A DNA stretch of 64,000 nucleotides. It comes from Paenibacillus hunanensis (GTDB lineage Bacteria > Bacillota > Bacilli > Paenibacillales > Paenibacillaceae). The position numbers were made by a program, and so were the translations under genes. Positions 61,823-64,000 of the stretch are shown here, one piece after another. The DNA is taken from positions 434,001 through 498,000 of the forward strand of contig NZ_BMMB01000004.1 of NCBI RefSeq assembly GCF_014645615.1, read 5' to 3'. The notes beneath the pieces are model-generated. The model saw only the letters and a program-made list of their open reading frames with translations, was not told where the DNA came from and did no database searches. How positions within the stretch are numbered: the stretch's first letter is position 1; every line of letters starts with the position of its first letter.

Positions 61823-64000
61823 ATGAACAGACAAGCCAGAACGATGTGGCGCACATTGGGCGTTCAGGTAATGACGCTTGCGCTTATGCTACCCGCGTTT
61901 ACCTGGGGCAGTGCGGACACGAATCGTGCTGAAGCGGCAACAGTATCACGTACGATCTCGGTTGATACAAGTCAGGTAGTGCAATCCGATTTTCTTGGTG
62001 TCGGTGTTAACATTATTCCGACCAATCTGATGGAGCTCGGTACACGCTACGGATACAACGATGCGTACTGGGCGATGGATGCGAACCGAATTGAGAAAAT
62101 TCAACCGAAGGTTGCTCGTGTCTGGTTCCAGATTGACTGGATGGAGCCACAGAAAGGCACCTATACATTCAATAGCGACAAGATGAAAGCATTTTATAAA
62201 TACATGGATGCTCTGAAAACAGCAGGCACCGAGGTGGAGCTGAATTTTGGCTGGAAGGTAGGCAGCACGGTACAGAGCTGGTTTAACATTCCTGGCTTGA
62301 AAGATCCCTATGTGAGCGCCCCGGCTGATCTGGATGCATATGCTGTATCTGCATCGGCTGCACTGAATGAACTACTGAACCAGCGCGGATACAACAATAT
62401 CAAATACTTAACGTTCTACAACGAGCCGAACGGAAGCTGGGATTTTGAAGGCCCTGCTGACCAGAAGGCTTACTATGCGCAGATGGTACAGAAAGTGCAT
62501 AACCGTCTCACAGCAGATGGGTTACGCGATCGCATTGAAATCTGGGGCCCTGAGGAAACAGGTGCACTGGACTGGATGCAATATATGAAAAACAATGCCG
62601 ACAGTGCATTTGATGCCTATACCTTCCACGTATATGGCACCAGCTACGATGGTCTGGGCAATGTGATCTCTGATCGTCATGCCGCAGCAGGCTCCAAGCC
62701 TGTCGTCATGACAGAATTTGGCTGGGCAGATGATGATGCCAGCAGCTGGAATGCTGGCTTCGCCAACTCGGTCATTCGTGCCGCGAATGATGGCTTGCGC
62801 GGTGCGCTCATGTGGCAGATGAATGGCGCATGGTCAAGTGATCCAGATGGAGATACGAATGGTACGTATACGATGTGGCATTCCTTGCCGCTGGATCGTG
62901 ATCCACGTAAAACGTATTATTCCGCTGGCTTCCTGAATCGCTACATTCCGGAGCACAGTCAGGTGCTGAAAGTGAACACAGGTGGGGCAAGCGATGTGCG
63001 TGCTTCCGCGTTCCGTGGAGCGGACGGCAACTACACCGTACTGGTGGAGTCGAAGGGCGATAGCGCGCAGCAGCTCACGATTGACTTCGGTAACACCAGT
63101 GTCAACAAAACCTTTTACAAAATGACGTATCGGGATAGCGTACAGCCGAATGCACAGGCAACCTTGCCGGTCGTAGAAAACACATTCGCTGCACAAAAAT
63201 CATTTATCGACAATAGTACGGATACAGGCTACCACTTCTCCATTTATACAACCGCTAAGCCACAAACACAGGTTGAAGTGACACCAATCGAAAAAACTGT
63301 AACAGGGGGTCAAACGTTGCAGCTACAAGCGAATACGATTGACGCCACCTATGGAAACACAAGCGTAGCTGCGGTAACAGAGGATACGTATGGTACAGAG
63401 ACCGATTCGGATTCCGCAGCGAGCGAAACGATGAAATCATCGACAACTGAAGGCACTAGAAGCAATGCAGATGAGCAGGCGGTGACCGCTTCATCGGCAA
63501 GCGAACAGGCGACAAGCAGTGTCACAGCATCATCAGTCAGCAAGTCGGATGATTCCAATGCGAACGTAGTCGCTGCTTCAAGTGAGGTAACAGCTACAGA
63601 GCAGACAACGAGCGATCAAGCGACAGCGAACACGCAAGCAACGGAAGAATCGACTACTTTGCCTGATGCTAAAGTGGATACTGAGAAGGACAAAGGCAAC
63701 GAGGTTGCAGATCAAACATCGGCTACAGAGCAATCTGCTCCAAGCGGCGAGGAAGCCTCTGCGACCGAAGCAGAAAGCGTCACCGACTCCACGTACACAC
63801 TTACTGCAACGAATGTGACATGGACGGTGCTGGGCAGCAATAACGGCACGATCACAAGCAATGGCCTGTATACTGCACCGGATGTATCGACAGAGCGCAT
63901 GGTCGCGATTCGTGCGACAAGCAGCACGGCTCCGGGTGCGTATGGAATTGCGTTAATCAAGGTCATTCCGCGTCATGTAGACACTCGCGTGGATGCACCA
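61823..64000 (+). CDS. Secreted clan GH-A glycoside hydrolase with interrupted Ig-like domain (3' end beyond window)
   Basis: The frame is open from ATG 61823 (AAAGGAGAGG upstream) to the last base, giving 726 residues without a stop. Residues 1-39 are a Sec signal peptide ending AEA. Residues 45-380 are a (beta/alpha)8 glycosidase: ARVWFQIDWMEPQKGTY, acid/base Glu201 in TFYNEPNGSW and nucleophile Glu298 in VVMTEFGWADDD. It is related to GH5/GH39-type enzymes acting on plant polysaccharides. Residues 380-475 are a beta-sandwich. An Ig-like domain begins at 484 (VEVTPIEKTVTGGQTLQLQA) but is interrupted by about 150 Thr/Ser/Ala/Glu-rich residues (508-657). It then resumes (ATNVTWTVLGSNNGTITSNG). 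More domains probably follow outside the window. Confidence 0.9.
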   Translation, partial: MNRQARTMWRTLGVQVMTLALMLPAFTWGSADTNRAEAATVSRTISVDTSQVVQSDFLGVGVNIIPTNLMELGTRYGYNDAYWAMDANRIEKIQPKVARVWFQIDWMEPQKGTYTFNSDKMKAFYKYMDALKTAGTEVELNFGWKVGSTVQSWFNIPGLKDPYVSAPADLDAYAVSASAALNELLNQRGYNNIKYLTFYNEPNGSWDFEGPADQKAYYAQMVQKVHNRLTADGLRDRIEIWGPEETGALDWMQYMKNNADSAFDAYTFHVYGTSYDGLGNVISDRHAAAGSKPVVMTEFGWADDDASSWNAGFANSVIRAANDGLRGALMWQMNGAWSSDPDGDTNGTYTMWHSLPLDRDPRKTYYSAGFLNRYIPEHSQVLKVNTGGASDVRASAFRGADGNYTVLVESKGDSAQQLTIDFGNTSVNKTFYKMTYRDSVQPNAQATLPVVENTFAAQKSFIDNSTDTGYHFSIYTTAKPQTQVEVTPIEKTVTGGQTLQLQANTIDATYGNTSVAAVTEDTYGTETDSDSAASETMKSSTTEGTRSNADEQAVTASSASEQATSSVTASSVSKSDDSNANVVAASSEVTATEQTTSDQATANTQATEESTTLPDAKVDTEKDKGNEVADQTSATEQSAPSGEEASATEAESVTDSTYTLTATNVTWTVLGSNNGTITSNGLYTAPDVSTERMVAIRATSSTAPGAYGIALIKVIPRHVDTRVDAP

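Noticed and set aside
63255..63966. Minus-strand frames in the glycosidase linker region
   Set aside because: Antisense shadows produced by the repetitive Thr/Ser/Ala/Glu codons of the real gene.

Overview
The window looks like chromosomal DNA of a Paenibacillus-type Firmicute (family Paenibacillaceae). Evidence: moderate G+C, AGGAGG-type ribosome binding sites with frequent GTG/TTG starts, intrinsic terminators at most gene ends, a T-box leader, a CcpA-like cre site, a perfectly placed Fur box, a GbsR-type regulator, and ParE/ParC sequences typical of the group. No rRNA, tRNA, CRISPR array, prophage or intact insertion sequence was seen. Two families of small dispersed repeats are present, one inserted inside the other.

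Layout. 1-8.9 kb: tail of an SDR/epimerase gene, an SGNH esterase, an ABC-2 exporter pair, then parE-parC (topoisomerase IV). 9-14 kb: a DUF4865 gene divergent from a LysR regulator, then an rRNA methyltransferase-like/pseudouridine synthase pair. 14-21 kb: a Fur-controlled flavodoxin with an unknown follower, a GNAT enzyme, and modAB divergent from a HTH-plus-PBP (ModE-like) regulator with a palindromic operator between them. 21-25.6 kb: a Nudix/NrtR-like protein, a microbial PARG-like protein and an AraC regulator. 25.7-30 kb: an APC permease divergent from a copper amine oxidase, which is followed by a Met/His-rich membrane protein. 30-37 kb: an excalibur-domain secreted peptide, a two-component system, a YceI protein and a chemoreceptor of unusual topology. 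37-44 kb: fused trehalose-6-phosphate synthase/phosphatase, galactokinase, macrodomain protein and aldo/keto reductase. 44-51 kb: a GbsR regulator divergent from a sugar-type ABC importer without an ATPase, then a HAD phosphatase-SMR-metallophosphoesterase unit. 51-56 kb: an esterase, a 56-residue ORF, and a histidine kinase-response regulator-pssA-dedA operon. 56-64 kb: an M42 peptidase, an aminotransferase under a T-box leader with an apparent alanine (GCC) specifier, an HPP membrane protein divergent from a LysR regulator, and a large secreted clan GH-A glycoside hydrolase that runs off the window.

How the parts work together. Nutrient control is prominent: iron (Fur-flavodoxin), molybdate (modAB), uncharged tRNA (T-box), carbon (cre-glycosidase) and possibly choline/phosphodiesters (GbsR cluster). 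Three separate proteins act on or bind ADP-ribose-type ligands. The most unusual observations are: (1) a 127-bp palindromic repeat in two copies whose stem differences are compensatory; (2) a 66-68-bp two-hairpin repeat in three copies, one of which interrupts the palindromic repeat with a 5-bp duplication; (3) the alanine-type T-box upstream of an aminotransferase; (4) a possible copper-loading protein for the amine oxidase; (5) polar low-complexity segments inserted into several otherwise ordinary globular proteins.
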